NCBI GenBank assembly: GCA_025934375.1
Contig: JAICYD010000011.1
Span: forward strand, 1-64,000
Direction of reading: 5' to 3'
Origin: Streptosporangiaceae bacterium
GTDB lineage: Bacteria; Actinomycetota; Actinomycetes; Streptosporangiales; Streptosporangiaceae
DNA: 64,000 nt
The notes beneath the pieces were generated by a model. It had not been told where the DNA came from. It ran no database searches and was given only the letters and a program-made list of their open reading frames with translations. Below, piece after piece: positions 41,161 to 51,100 of this stretch. Both the position numbers and the translations under genes were made by a program. Each line of letters begins with the position of its first letter. Positions within the stretch are counted from its first letter, which is position 1.

Positions 41161-42417
41161 TTGAGCATCAGCGAGGACGAGGGCGAAAGGACGAGGGCGG
41201 CAACGTACGCGGGTCCGCCGTCCGCCGACGGCAGCATCCTTGATGCCGATGGCGCTGTCCTTGACGACGAGTTCGATGACACCGACGGAGGCTTCGAGGG
41301 CACCGGCGCCGGCCTGGAAGACGCCGGCCTGGAAGACGCAGGCCTGGAAGACGCAGGCCTGGAAGACACCGCCGCAGGCCTGGAAGACGCCGACAGGTCG
41401 GCGTCGTCGGCCACCAAGTGGGGGATGGCCGGGCTGCTCCTCGCATACGCCGGGCTCGGCGGCTACTGCCTGGTGTCCGCGCTCGGCCAGGGCACGGGAC
41501 CGGATCGCCCGCAGGGCGTGACCCGCAGCGTCACCACCGCGCTCGGCAAGTCGCCGGCCATCCCGGCCGCCAAGGCCCCGGCGGTCAAGGCGGAGGCGGG
41601 GGCACCGCGAGGTGGCGCCGCCGTCGCGGCGGTCGCGGGGTCGGCGGCCTCGTCCAACGCGATCATCACCGGGAAGGCGTATGCCGCGAAGGCGTTCGCG
41701 CGCGTGCACGCCGCTACTACGACGCCCAAGGTGGAAGCGCTGTCGGCGGTCAGCGCGACCGCGTTCGGCCCCCGGGGCGGCAACGGCGATCACCCGCAGA
41801 TAGCGCCCCTGGTCCTGGATGGCAACTCGGCGACCGCCTGGGTCACCCACTGGTACGCGTCGGCCCGCTTCGGCAACCTCAAGGACGGGACCGGGCTGGT
41901 CCTGGACATGGGCCGGGCGGTAACGATCCGGCGGGTCCAGCTGTCCCTCGGCGGCAGCCCCGGCTTTTGGGGCGCCGACATCCAGATCCGCGTCGGGAAC
42001 TCCTCAGGGGAGTGGAACTTCGCGCCCGCCGCGGTGGCCACCGACGTCGGCGGCTGGGTCGCGCCGGAACTGCGCACGCCGGTAACCGGGCGCTACGTGC
42101 AAATCTGGTTCACCAAGCTGCCGCGCGACTCATGGGGCACCTACCAAGAGCACGTCTACGGCGTCACCGTCCACGGCTTCGCCCCGGCGGCCAGCGCCGA
42201 GCCCAGCACGTCCTCTCCCGTCCGCACCACCCGCCACACTGGACATGCGGGCATCGGCCAGCCCGGCGGCGGTCACCCGGGTGGCGGCCCGCATTCGCCC
42301 GGTGCCGCGTACCCGGGGCACGGCGCCCACCCCGGCGGCGGCCATGGCCCCGGCGGCCATGGCGGTGCAGGCCACGGCCATGACGGCGGTCCCGGTCACG
42401 GGGGACGTGGCCGCTGA
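41161..42417 (+). CDS. Membrane-anchored discoidin-like protein with Gly/His-rich tail (paralogue 1)
   Basis: 418 residues from a TTG at 41161 with GGAGG five bases upstream. The N-terminus MSISEDEGE matches the context of its tandem neighbour, which also starts at TTG. Order of parts: acidic cytoplasmic region with five GLEDA repeats, one membrane span (about residues 85-103, MAGLLLAYAGLGGYCLVSAL), an Ala-rich linker, then an extracellular F5/8 type C (discoidin)-like beta-sandwich (VLDGNSATAWVTHWYAS, LVLDMGRAVTIRRVQLSL, GRYVQIWFTKLP). The last 60 residues are a Gly/His/Pro-rich tail with many HPGGGH-type blocks, which might bind metal. Ligand and role are unknown. Confidence 0.75.
   Translation: MSISEDEGERTRAATYAGPPSADGSILDADGAVLDDEFDDTDGGFEGTGAGLEDAGLEDAGLEDAGLEDTAAGLEDADRSASSATKWGMAGLLLAYAGLGGYCLVSALGQGTGPDRPQGVTRSVTTALGKSPAIPAAKAPAVKAEAGAPRGGAAVAAVAGSAASSNAIITGKAYAAKAFARVHAATTTPKVEALSAVSATAFGPRGGNGDHPQIAPLVLDGNSATAWVTHWYASARFGNLKDGTGLVLDMGRAVTIRRVQLSLGGSPGFWGADIQIRVGNSSGEWNFAPAAVATDVGGWVAPELRTPVTGRYVQIWFTKLPRDSWGTYQEHVYGVTVHGFAPAASAEPSTSSPVRTTRHTGHAGIGQPGGGHPGGGPHSPGAAYPGHGAHPGGGHGPGGHGGAGHGHDGGPGHGGRGR
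41311..41391. repeat. 15-bp in-frame tandem repeat (GLEDA)
   Basis: Four contiguous copies of GGCCTGGAAGACGCA or a close variant, then a fifth after a 6-bp break, encoding GLEDA units in the acidic N-terminal region of the first discoidin-like protein. The unit keeps the frame. Confidence 0.9.
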
Positions 42418-42595
42418 CGTCGTGCGTGCCTGACCAGGCACGGAAACCCGGATTCGGGCATATCGAAGCCGCTGATACCGATAGATTTCTGCGGGAGTGC
42501 GGTAGTAGCGGGACGCCTGGCGACTGTGCTGTTGAAGTGAGTCCTGCATGCGCAGGTTCACGGAAAGTGTCCCAGGCAAAGGAGGGCAGCGGACC

Positions 42596-44695
42596 TTGAG
42601 GTTCGGCGAGCACGAGGATATCGGCCACCATGGCGGTGACCGGTGGTTCGACTCGTCCCCGCGTTCCGGGGGCATCGGGGGCGATGACCCCGATCCAGCG
42701 ATCGAGGAGGCTCCCGACACGTCGTTCTCGACCCCGCCCGAGCCGACCGAGTCTGCCCGCGCCCACGAGCCCGCGCTCTCGCAGGGCACCGTGCTCTCGG
42801 AGGGCACAACATTCTCAGAGGGCACAACATTCTCAGAAAGCAGTGCGTTCTCGGAGGGCACCGCAGCCTCCAATCCGACTGTGTTCACCGGCCCCGCGAC
42901 GCGCGTGGAGAACCCCGCCTTGGTGGAGCCCGCCGCGCCTGCCGCGCTTCCGGTGCGCCCCCGGCGGGCTAAGCACGCCGCCCAGCCCCCCGCGCCCGCT
43001 GCCCTTCCTGAGCCCGCCGGACCTGGCCTGCCCGCGGGCTCCGGCGCATCGTGGTTCGACCCGTCCTCTCGCCCGGAACCCGTCCAGCCAAGCTGGGACA
43101 CGCCCGATCCCGCCCCCGCCTGGGGCACCCAGTCCCCGGGCACCGAGTCCCCGGCCCGGGAAGGCGAGCCCCCCGCCTGGGAAACCGAATCCCCGGCTGG
43201 ATACACCGACCCGTCTCCCACTCGTGCCGAGCCCCTCCTGCGCAATCCCCCCACTCGCGCCGACCCGCTCCTTAGCAATCCCCCTACCCGCGCCGACCCG
43301 CTGCTCAGCAACCCCCCCACTCGCGCCGACCCGCTCCTTAGCAATCCCCCTACCCGCGCCGACCCGCTGCTCAGCAATCCCCCTACCCGCGCCGACCCGC
43401 TCCTGCGCGAGGCGCCCACCCGCGCCGACCCGCGGCTGCGGGACGCTCCCACCCGCGCTGATCCCCTTCTCCGCGGCGGCGACACCTTCTCCAGGGACGG
43501 TGACTTCCGGGACAGCGACGGCTTCCCGCCGGCCGTCGACGGCCTCGGCCGCGATGGCGCGCGACGAACCCCGCCGCTCGCGCCGACTGACACGCCCCCG
43601 CGCGGTGAGCAGGCCTCCAGTTCCTGGGCGGGCGTGACCCGCGGCCGCCCCCCGGTCGCGGACAGCCCGCCGTCCGGGGCCGACGTCAATCCGGGCAGAA
43701 GGAACGCCCCTCCCTGGTCCACCATGCCCGTCGAGATCGGGCCCGGGATCGGGATACCCGCAGGCGAGACCGGGCCGGACGGCACCGCCAGCGGCACTCC
43801 CTTCGCCGGGGCACGGCTCGCGGGCTTCAGCGCCCCCGGCGCGACGCAGGCCGCCCAGTCGGGGACGCCGCGTCCCTTCCGGGGCGCGGATACCGGCAAC
43901 TTCCGCCGCCAGGGCCAAGACACCGGGGCGTTCCGCCGGATCCGGGACACCGGCGCGATGCGCGCCATCATGGATACCGGCGCGATGCGCGCCATCATGG
44001 ACACCGGCGCGATGCGCTCGCTCATGGACACCGCGGCGTTCCAGGCGCTGCGCGACCGCTACGCGGGCAAAGGCCGGGTGATCGCGGCCATCGTGATCGC
44101 CGGCTGGGTGGTGCTCGCCGGGGTCGGCATGTTCCTGGCCTTCGGCTTGCGCAGCGAGGGCGACAGTGCGACCGCCAGCGCAAATCCCACGGCCCGCCCC
44201 ACCCATCCGGCCACCGCGCCGGGCAGCAAGGCCGGAACGAAGGTCACCTCACCCGCGACGGTCGGTACGCTGCCGGTGGCCAAGGTCATCGCCTGGGGGC
44301 CGACCGGAGCGAGCACCGCCGAGCACCCGGAGCAGGCCGCCCGCGCCGTCGACGCGAGCGCCGCGACCGCCTGGCACTCGAAGTGGTACATGAAGCCGGC
44401 CTTCCCCGGCGTCGGCCTCGTCCTCGACATGGGCAAGACCGTGACCGTCACCGAAATCAAGCTCAAGCTCGCCCAAGGCGATGCCGATTTCCTCATCCGA
44501 GTCGGGAACACCGCCAAGCCGGGCACCTTGACCAAGGTCGCCGCGCGCAGCCACACGGGCGGCGACGTGACGATTAAGCTCGCCAAGCCGTCCCGCGGCC
44601 GCTACGTAGAGCTGTGGATCACCCGGCTGCCGAGGGACTCCTCCGGCACCTACCAGGAATCGGTCTACAACGTCCAGGTCACCGGCCTGGCGTAG
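42596..44695 (+). CDS. Membrane-anchored discoidin-like protein with PTRADPLLSNP and DTGAM repeats (paralogue 2)
   Basis: 699 residues from a TTG at 42596, preceded by AAAGGAGGGC. A long cytoplasmic, Pro/Ala/Ser/Thr-rich region holds eight 11-residue PTRADPLLSNP-type repeats (43217-43480) and, near the membrane, three 9-residue DTGAMRAIM repeats within a longer run of DTG motifs. One membrane span follows (about residues 500-520, VIAAIVIAGWVVLAGVGMFL), then a discoidin-like domain (AVDASAATAWHSKWYM, LVLDMGKTVTVTEIKLKL, GRYVELWITRLPRDSSGTYQ). Its extracellular domain is clearly homologous to paralogue 1, so the pair arose by duplication. The periodic threonines might be kinase sites. Function is unknown. 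Confidence 0.78.
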   Translation: MRFGEHEDIGHHGGDRWFDSSPRSGGIGGDDPDPAIEEAPDTSFSTPPEPTESARAHEPALSQGTVLSEGTTFSEGTTFSESSAFSEGTAASNPTVFTGPATRVENPALVEPAAPAALPVRPRRAKHAAQPPAPAALPEPAGPGLPAGSGASWFDPSSRPEPVQPSWDTPDPAPAWGTQSPGTESPAREGEPPAWETESPAGYTDPSPTRAEPLLRNPPTRADPLLSNPPTRADPLLSNPPTRADPLLSNPPTRADPLLSNPPTRADPLLREAPTRADPRLRDAPTRADPLLRGGDTFSRDGDFRDSDGFPPAVDGLGRDGARRTPPLAPTDTPPRGEQASSSWAGVTRGRPPVADSPPSGADVNPGRRNAPPWSTMPVEIGPGIGIPAGETGPDGTASGTPFAGARLAGFSAPGATQAAQSGTPRPFRGADTGNFRRQGQDTGAFRRIRDTGAMRAIMDTGAMRAIMDTGAMRSLMDTAAFQALRDRYAGKGRVIAAIVIAGWVVLAGVGMFLAFGLRSEGDSATASANPTARPTHPATAPGSKAGTKVTSPATVGTLPVAKVIAWGPTGASTAEHPEQAARAVDASAATAWHSKWYMKPAFPGVGLVLDMGKTVTVTEIKLKLAQGDADFLIRVGNTAKPGTLTKVAARSHTGGDVTIKLAKPSRGRYVELWITRLPRDSSGTYQESVYNVQVTGLA
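43217..43480. repeat. 33-bp in-frame tandem repeat, eight copies
   Basis: Eight contiguous 33-bp units encode PTRADPLLSNP and variants (ends RNP, SNP, REA, RDA, RGG). The central four are nearly identical at DNA level; the flanking ones are diverged, as expected for expansion from the middle. Confidence 0.92.
43946..44041. repeat. 27-bp in-frame repeat (DTGAMRAIM)
   Basis: Three contiguous 27-bp units encode DTGAMRAIM, DTGAMRAIM and DTGAMRSLM, then a partial DTAAF. Related DTGNFRR and DTGAFRR motifs come just before. Confidence 0.85.
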
Positions 44696-45365
44696 CCGCT
44701 GGTACGACGACGCCCGCCAGGCCCGCCAGCTGGGCGGTCAGGGACTCAGCGGTATCCGCCGGGCCGGACGCGGTGTCCGCGGGCCGGGAGTTGAAGCTCG
44801 CAATGCCGCCGCTGTCCTCCTCCGGCGGCACGCCGCGACTGGCCAGGCAGCGCGGGTAGCGCACGCCCGGTACAGCGGGGACGATCGCCTCCACGACGAG
44901 GTCGTGGCGCCAGTCATCGCCGAAGTCGTACACGTAACCAACGGTCGCCTTCTCGCCGTCGGCGACCTGGACCAGCGTCGCCGTGGACTCATCGGCCCGC
45001 ACGGACCAGAAGTCATCCTGCGCCGGATCGCCGAAGTCGCCGCACGCCGTCTCGAACAGGTGCAGGTGACAGTCGAACCAGCCGAACGCGGTCTGGATCA
45101 CCTCGTGCAGCACGCTGAGCGGCAGGTCGCTGGGCACCTCTAGACGCCGCCACACCGAGGGCCGCGCCCCGCGCAGGGAGACCTTAACCCGGTGCACGCT
45201 CGTCGCCGCGCTGGCAGGCAGCGGGGGCAGCGGTCGCGTCGCCACCGCCGCGGCCCGGCTATCAAGGGAGACCCTGCCGTCCAGCCCGGTCTCGTGCAGA
45301 CCGGCCCTGCCCTGCGCAGCCAATGACCGGAGGATGTCGTCGAGCGCCTCATCTGTCCTCGGCAT
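44679..45365 (-). CDS. Plasmid pRiA4b ORF-3-like protein
   Basis: 228 residues from the ATG at 45365, preceded by AAGGG. The pRiA4b ORF-3 family signature is clear: VHRVKVSLRGARPSVWRRLE at the start of the domain, LSVLHEVIQTAFGWFDCHLH, and the acidic/aromatic core VGYVYDFGDDWRHDLVVE. The family is widespread in actinobacteria and often near mobile elements, but its biochemical function is not known. The frame is open 15 codons further upstream. The gene overlaps the convergent discoidin-like gene by 17 bp. Confidence 0.87.
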   Translation of the reverse strand: MPRTDEALDDILRSLAAQGRAGLHETGLDGRVSLDSRAAAVATRPLPPLPASAATSVHRVKVSLRGARPSVWRRLEVPSDLPLSVLHEVIQTAFGWFDCHLHLFETACGDFGDPAQDDFWSVRADESTATLVQVADGEKATVGYVYDFGDDWRHDLVVEAIVPAVPGVRYPRCLASRGVPPEEDSGGIASFNSRPADTASGPADTAESLTAQLAGLAGVVVPAATPGR

Positions 45366-45496
45366 GCCCTTGATTGTCTCGCATCCGTCTCGCAACATCC
45401 GGCACGCCACGCCGTGTTTTCCTGCGACGCCAGGCTCCCATCCCGAAGAGGCCTGTGAGCTGGTGACCGGCTCGTTCTAATCTCCGCGATGCCCCC

Positions 45497-46333
45497 TCAC
45501 TCTTCCCAGGCGGTGCCGGTCAGGCGCTCGAAGACCTCGATGTAGCGGGCGCGGGTCGCGTTGACGATGTCGTGCGGGACCTCCGGGCCTGGCGGCTTGC
45601 GGTCCCAGCCGGAGACGGTGGCCGACCAGTCGCGGACGAACTGCTTGTCCAGGTACCGCTGCGGGCCACCCGGTTGCCACTCGGCCGCTGCCCAGAACCG
45701 GGAGGAGTCGGGGGTGAGCACCTCATCGGCCAGCGTCAGCGTGCCCGCGGCGTCCACGCCGAACTCCAGCTTGGTGTCGGCGATGACGATGCCGCGCTCG
45801 GCGGCGATCTCCGCGCCGAGCGCGTAGACGTCCAGGGTGAGCCGCTTGACCTCGGCCGCGGTGTCCGGGCCAATCGAGTCGGCGACCTCCTCGAAGGTCA
45901 TGAACTCGTCGTGCCCCGCCAGGGCCTTGGTCGTCGGGGTGAAGACCGGCTCGGGCAGGCGGGATCCCTCCGACAGCCCCGGCGGGACAGGCACGCCGCT
46001 GATCTCCCCGGTCGCCTTGTAGGACTGCAGGCCCAGGCCCGCCAGGTACCCCCGGGCGATGCACTCGACCGGGACCATGTCCAGCCGCTTGCACCGGATT
46101 GCCCGGCCCGCCCACTCCTCGGGGACGTTGGTCGCGGAGATGACGTGGTTCGGGACGATATCGCGCAGCCGGTCGAACCACCACAGGGACAGCCGCGTGA
46201 GGATCTTGCCCTTGCTCGGGATGGGCGTCGGCAGGACTACGTCGTAGACGCTGACCCGGTCGGAGGCGACCAGTACGATGTCCTCGCCGTCCGCGTAGAC
46301 TTCCCGGATCTTCCCGGAGTGCAGCAGTTCCAT
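45497..46333 (-). CDS. purC: Phosphoribosylaminoimidazole-succinocarboxamide (SAICAR) synthase
   Basis: 278-residue ATP-dependent ligase of purine biosynthesis that joins CAIR and aspartate. Family motifs are LLHSGKIREVYAD, VLVASDRVSVYDVVLPTPIP, VPVECIARGYLAGLG, DTKLEFG and the C-terminal KQFVRDWSATVSGWDRKPPG. The ATG at 46333 follows GGGAG by about 9 bases. It stands alone here, without other pur genes in the window. Confidence 0.96.
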   Translation of the reverse strand: MELLHSGKIREVYADGEDIVLVASDRVSVYDVVLPTPIPSKGKILTRLSLWWFDRLRDIVPNHVISATNVPEEWAGRAIRCKRLDMVPVECIARGYLAGLGLQSYKATGEISGVPVPPGLSEGSRLPEPVFTPTTKALAGHDEFMTFEEVADSIGPDTAAEVKRLTLDVYALGAEIAAERGIVIADTKLEFGVDAAGTLTLADEVLTPDSSRFWAAAEWQPGGPQRYLDKQFVRDWSATVSGWDRKPPGPEVPHDIVNATRARYIEVFERLTGTAWEE

Positions 46334-46535
46334 GAGGTGACTCCCTGGTCAGGTGGGACACGCGAGCGGGATAGCCCTCGGGGAAGCCTACAGTTGGGCC
46401 CTCCCGTGCCTTCCGGCGTACTCCCGTCCATGGCGGCGCCTGACGAGCGCGCGGATCCCGGCGAAGAGGGGAATACCCCGCGGGGCCAAAATCATCACGG
46501 ACTCCCGGGCGCATACAGAAGTTCGTTCGAAGGCC

Positions 46536-46565
46536 GTGACAGTGCCGCGTTCCGGTCGCTAGACT
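46536..46565 (+). promoter_or_regulatory. Leaderless-type promoter
   Basis: GTGACA (46536-46541) and TAGACT (46560-46565), spaced 18 bp, match actinobacterial -35/-10 elements. The ATG of the next gene follows the -10 by only 7 bases and lacks a ribosome site, so the transcript probably starts at the AUG. Confidence 0.65.
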
Positions 46566-46572
46566 GTGCAGC

Positions 46573-46965
46573 ATGACGGCGGCACCGGTAGACCCGGATG
46601 TGGCGGTCCCTAATGTGACCGTCCCGCAGCAGCCGCGAAAGCGGTACGCGCTGCGCGCCATCGTCGTGCCCGCGTCCCTGGCGGACTTGCACGGCCCGGT
46701 CGCCGGGCTGATCGAGCTGCCGCAGCGGCTGTTCTGGTCGGGCGCCGATCGCGTGTTCGATCTTAGCGACCGCGACCGGCTGCTGGAAATGTACGAGGCC
46801 GTTCTGGACGCGGCCCGCTCTCAGGGGGACCTGGCCGAGTACCTCAACGGCGAGACGGTTACCACGGTGTGGTCGCAGCTGTCGCTGTCGCCGCGGGTCC
46901 GCCGGGCGTGGGAGTCCGCGCATCCGCGGTTGCTACAGTCGGCTCCGGCCGTCCCCGCCGCCTGA
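46573..46965 (+). CDS. Hypothetical protein paired with an AbiEii-like nucleotidyltransferase
   Basis: 130 residues; no known domain recognised. After a 20-residue variable start comes a compact alpha/beta-looking core (RYALRAIVVPASLADLHGPV, IELPQRLFWSGADRVFDLSD), then helices (RDRLLEMYEAVLDAARSQGD, ETVTTVWSQLSLSPRVRRAW). There is no membrane span or signal, so it is cytosolic. It has a leaderless-type promoter and lies 70 bp upstream of the nucleotidyltransferase gene on the same strand. By position it could be an antitoxin or partner, but it does not look like AbiEi. Confidence 0.75.
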   Translation: MTAAPVDPDVAVPNVTVPQQPRKRYALRAIVVPASLADLHGPVAGLIELPQRLFWSGADRVFDLSDRDRLLEMYEAVLDAARSQGDLAEYLNGETVTTVWSQLSLSPRVRRAWESAHPRLLQSAPAVPAA

Positions 46966-47035
46966 CTTACATACTCACGGCCCCCTAGGCGGATCGACCC
47001 CCTCACCCCCGAGCCTTCAACCCTGAGGCGGGCAC

Positions 47036-48142
47036 ATGGCGTTCGACGAGTTGCACCGGCATGTCGCCCGGATCGCGCTGATGGCGGCCGGCCGCAAGTA
47101 CGGGGTGGCGCTCGCCGGCGGGAACGCGCTCATGGTGCACGAGGTGGTGAGCCGGCACACCGAGGACGTTGACCTGTTCGTGCGGCGGCTTGGCAACGTC
47201 GCCCCGGCGGCGGCAGAGATCCAGGCTGCCCTCGAAGCCGCCGGGTACGCCACCGAGCGGCTCGACGCGGCCGACGCCGGGGGACTCGGTGACCTGTGGC
47301 CCGAGGCCGGCGAGGAACTCGCCGAATGGGAGGTCACCACCCCCGACGGCGAGCACACCGTGCAGGTCCAGGTCGCCTACTTCGAGACGCTGGCCGACCC
47401 GGTAACGGTGCCCGACCTCGGCCCGGTCCTCGCGCTGGAAGACCTGGCCGGCTGGAAGACGGTGGCGCTCGCCAACCGCATGGCGGCGCGCGACTACGTG
47501 GACATCGCCCAGCTGCTCAAGCAGTACACGGTGCCGGAGCTGATCGCGCTGGCGCTCGAGCGCGATCCCGGCCTGCACCCGGCCGACTTCGCCGACGCCG
47601 GGCGGCACCTGGACCAGATGCGCGACTCGCGGCTCGCGGCGCTGCTCACCGGGCTGGACGGCGAGGACGCCGCCTGGCTGCGCGCGCAGTTCGCCGCCTG
47701 GCCCCGCGCCGCCGCTCCCCGGGACGAGCCGTTACCAGCGGCCGTCCTCATGTCGGCGACGCCGGGAGCGCCCGCGCCCCCGGCGCGCAGGCGCAGTCCC
47801 CGCATTGATCGTGATTGGGTTCTGAAGGCTCATTGCGATTGCGATCTCCGCGCGATACCGTCAGCCCGAACATTCACCGGATATACGGTCAAATGTTCAG
47901 ATTTAGTAAATAAGCGTGGCGTTTCGGGGAGACGATATGCGCGTCAGGGCACGGGGACAGGTGGCGGACGGCGACAGGTCCAAGCGCGGCAGGTGGCCGG
48001 TGATGGCGTTGCTCGCCGCGACGCTGTCCCTCGGATTCACGCTCATTCCTCTCGGCGCGGCGTCGGCGCAGGTCGCAGCGGCGACCCCGCCCTCAGCGGC
48101 GACGACAGCGCCGGGCGCCGGGAGCAGCGCGCCAGCGAATAA
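47036..48142 (+). CDS. AbiEii/AbiGii-type nucleotidyltransferase, 3' end extended
   Basis: 368-codon frame. The N-terminal about 235 residues form a nucleotidyltransferase of the AbiEii/toxin type: GVALAGGNALMVHEVVSRHT followed by EDVDLFVRR (GG and DxD), then LEDLAGWKTVALANRMAARDYVDI with the typical Lys and (R)D..DI elements. AbiEii proteins act as toxins of abortive-infection/type IV systems by transferring nucleotides. The coding character fades after about 47800, where DNA becomes AT-richer and promoter-like. The frame then runs 206 bp into the next gene, so the true stop seems lost or frameshifted. Only the N-terminal part can be trusted. Confidence 0.75.
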   Translation: MAFDELHRHVARIALMAAGRKYGVALAGGNALMVHEVVSRHTEDVDLFVRRLGNVAPAAAEIQAALEAAGYATERLDAADAGGLGDLWPEAGEELAEWEVTTPDGEHTVQVQVAYFETLADPVTVPDLGPVLALEDLAGWKTVALANRMAARDYVDIAQLLKQYTVPELIALALERDPGLHPADFADAGRHLDQMRDSRLAALLTGLDGEDAAWLRAQFAAWPRAAAPRDEPLPAAVLMSATPGAPAPPARRRSPRIDRDWVLKAHCDCDLRAIPSARTFTGYTVKCSDLVNKRGVSGRRYARQGTGTGGGRRQVQARQVAGDGVARRDAVPRIHAHSSRRGVGAGRSGDPALSGDDSAGRREQRASE

Positions 48143-51100
48143 GGCGGCCACTGCTGCGGCTAAGCCGACGGCCCCGGCTAGGCCCGGGGCAGCGGGCAAG
48201 CCCGCGGCCCCGTCGGCCGCCCAGCGACGCGTGATTGAGGCGCGGGCCGCGCGGCGGGCCATCGCGGACGCCACGGTGCCGGATACGTGCTCCGGGGCGA
48301 TCTCGCCGGACACGATTTATCCGTGCTCCACGCCGGACCCCAGCGGCACCGACACCTTTACCGTCACGCTGGCCAACCCGGCCGACCGGGTGCTCATCCG
48401 CGTCCTGCAGGCCAGCAGCTTCGGCCCGGCATCGCTGCCCATCACGGTCACGGCCCCCGATGGCAGCACCGTCACCTGCCAGGCGCCCATCCAGCTCTAC
48501 GCGTGCGCCACCAGCCAGGCCGGCACGTACTCGATCGCGGTGCAGAACGAGGGCAGTTCCTACACGATCGCCTACACCGCGCTGCTCGCCGAGCCGGCCT
48601 GCCCGCCGGTCAGCCTGTCGTTCGCGGCCGCGCCCGTGCAGGACTCGGCGGCCGCGGGCACGACAGGGAACTGCTACTCCCTGAACGTGCCGAGCGGCCA
48701 CGTGCTGCACGAGGACTTCACCACCCAGCCGAACGCGGTCTCCGTGGGCGTCTACGACGCGACCGGCGGCCAGGTCTGCGACACCGTCCGTGGTGATTGC
48801 GCCCTCACCGGGACCGCCCCGTACCGGGTCTTCGTCAGTTCCTTCTTCGGTGAGGCGGAGGCCTACACCCTTGAGCTGAACGACATCTCCCAGCCCGCCG
48901 GCTGTGCCACTGCCACCCAGCTCACCTACGGGCAGGTACCGGCGCTCGCAGCCGGCTTGTGCCAGGCGCTCACCGTCGCCGCGGCGGGCAGTTACCAGCT
49001 CAGCGCGGCCGCGCCGGGGAACCCGAACGTGCAGGGTTCGCTCTACGACTCAACGGCCACGGTGGCCTGCTCGGTGAACGGCTCGAGTCCGGCATCGTGC
49101 TCGCTAGCGGCGGGCACCTACAACTTCATCGCCTCCGGTGACTACCCGCCGCTGATGAGCTTCGGCGTCTCCCTCATCGCGGCCAGCGAGAGCCGCGGCT
49201 GCACCGCGACAAGTGATACCGGCTTCGCCAGCGGCGCCGCGCAGGGGACGTTCGCCGGCGCCGGCGAGGAGATATGCCTTACCCTGCCGACCGCCCCCGG
49301 TAAGACCGACTACTTCTTCAACCTGCCGACCGCGGACGGCAGCACGTCCCAGGTACAGGTCATGGACGCGACCGGTGCGCAGCAGTGCGGCAGTAGCCTG
49401 CAGTTCGGCTTCGCCACCTGCACGCTGAGCGGCACCGCGCCGTTCCGAGTCATCCTCTACGGTCACAGCGCCAACGGCGGCTACCGGTACCTGACCCAGC
49501 GGTCGGACTCCACCGCCGGGTGCACGGCGTGGCCGCAGTCCGCCTTCGGCGATGCCTTCGGGGCGACCGCCACGCTGGCGTTCAACGACGACGTGAAGTG
49601 CCTGGTCATCCCGGCCACGCAGCACTCTGCCGGCGAGATGATCGACTACGCCAACCCGGCGAACACCGCGAACGCCGCAATCTACGTCAATGACCCCACG
49701 GGCAAGCAGGTTTGCGTCGGGAACAGCACCGCGATCTGCGCGTACCAGCCTGGCGTCACCTACACGGCCCTGCTGATCACGGTCGCCGCCAAGGGAGACA
49801 CCTACCACCTCGTCCGCCGGGACGTCTCCAAGACGGCCGCCTGCGCCACCCCGGCGTCCACGACGCCCGGCGGGGCGTCCACCACGTTCACGCTGACCTC
49901 GGCCCTGGACACCAGGTGCTACCGGGTGACTGCCGCCACGGCGGACAAGCTGTGGTTCAGCGCCCGGGCCCTCGCCCCTACCCCGCCGTCCCCGCGTTCC
50001 AGCGCGGGCGCGGTGCTGCAGGTCACCGACCCGAACGGGGCCGGGCTGTGCCGTGAGTTCGGGACCCTCGCCTGCAAGCTCAGCGGGTCGGCCGAATACC
50101 AGCTGATCGTGAGCGCCGACAACTACGCCGGGGTGGCGATCACCACCCACCTGGACACCTGGCGAGTCGGCAACGCGTCCGGCTGGGCCCCCGAGTGCGC
50201 GGCGCACCACTTCACCGCGGGCAATGGCTTTCCTTTCGTCAGCGGGACGCTGACCGAGCAGGCGGCCGGCTACTGCGCGGTCATCGACACCCAGCAGTTC
50301 CAGTCGTTCGATATCCCGGGGGCGACCACCAGCGGCTACCCGGATGTCGAGGACCTCAACGTGTGGGCACCGGGATACTGGACCACCAGCCCGCCCGTCG
50401 GGCTCGGGTTGTGCAGCGGCAACTTCGGAACCTTCGGCGCCACCTGCGCCGCGATCCAGACGGGCACATTCGGCAGCGACCTGCTCGTCTTGGACCTGGG
50501 AACGGCGCAGGGGGGCACGGGCTACGGCATGCAGGGGATCTGCAAGACCGAGTGCGCCGCGCCGCGGCAGCAGGCGACGCTCACGAGCGTCTCCCCGGCC
50601 TCCCAGCCGGCACAGGCTGGCAACAAGCTGGTCATCACCGGCGCCAACCTGAGCCTGGGCACCCAGGTCACCCTGGCCAGCAACGGTGTCAACCAAGTCA
50701 CTGGCTCCCCCCTGGCGGCGAACAGCACGGGCAGCTCCCTCACGGTGGCCTTCGACACCAGCGGGCTTACCCCCGGCCACTACGACGTCGTGCTCGACAA
50801 CCCCGGGTACACGGTCGGCACCCCGTCACCCGGTTACCTGCCGAATGCCTACACGGCGACGACCGCGCCTCCCGCGCCCGCCCCTAAGTGGTTCACCGCG
50901 GTCAACCCGGCCCGGATCCTCGACACCCGTACCGGCCTCGGGGCAGCCAAGGCGAAGGTCAAGGCGCACGCTACCCTCACGCTCACGGTCGCCGGGAAGG
51001 GCGGCGTCCCGGCCAGCAACGTGTCAGCAGTCGCCGTGGACGTCACCGCGATCAGCCCGGCCGCGGCCGGGTACCTGACCGCCTACCCGGCGGGCACGGC

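Noticed and set aside
43217-43480. CRISPR-like direct repeats
   Set aside because: All units are contiguous, in frame and coding; there are no unique spacers.
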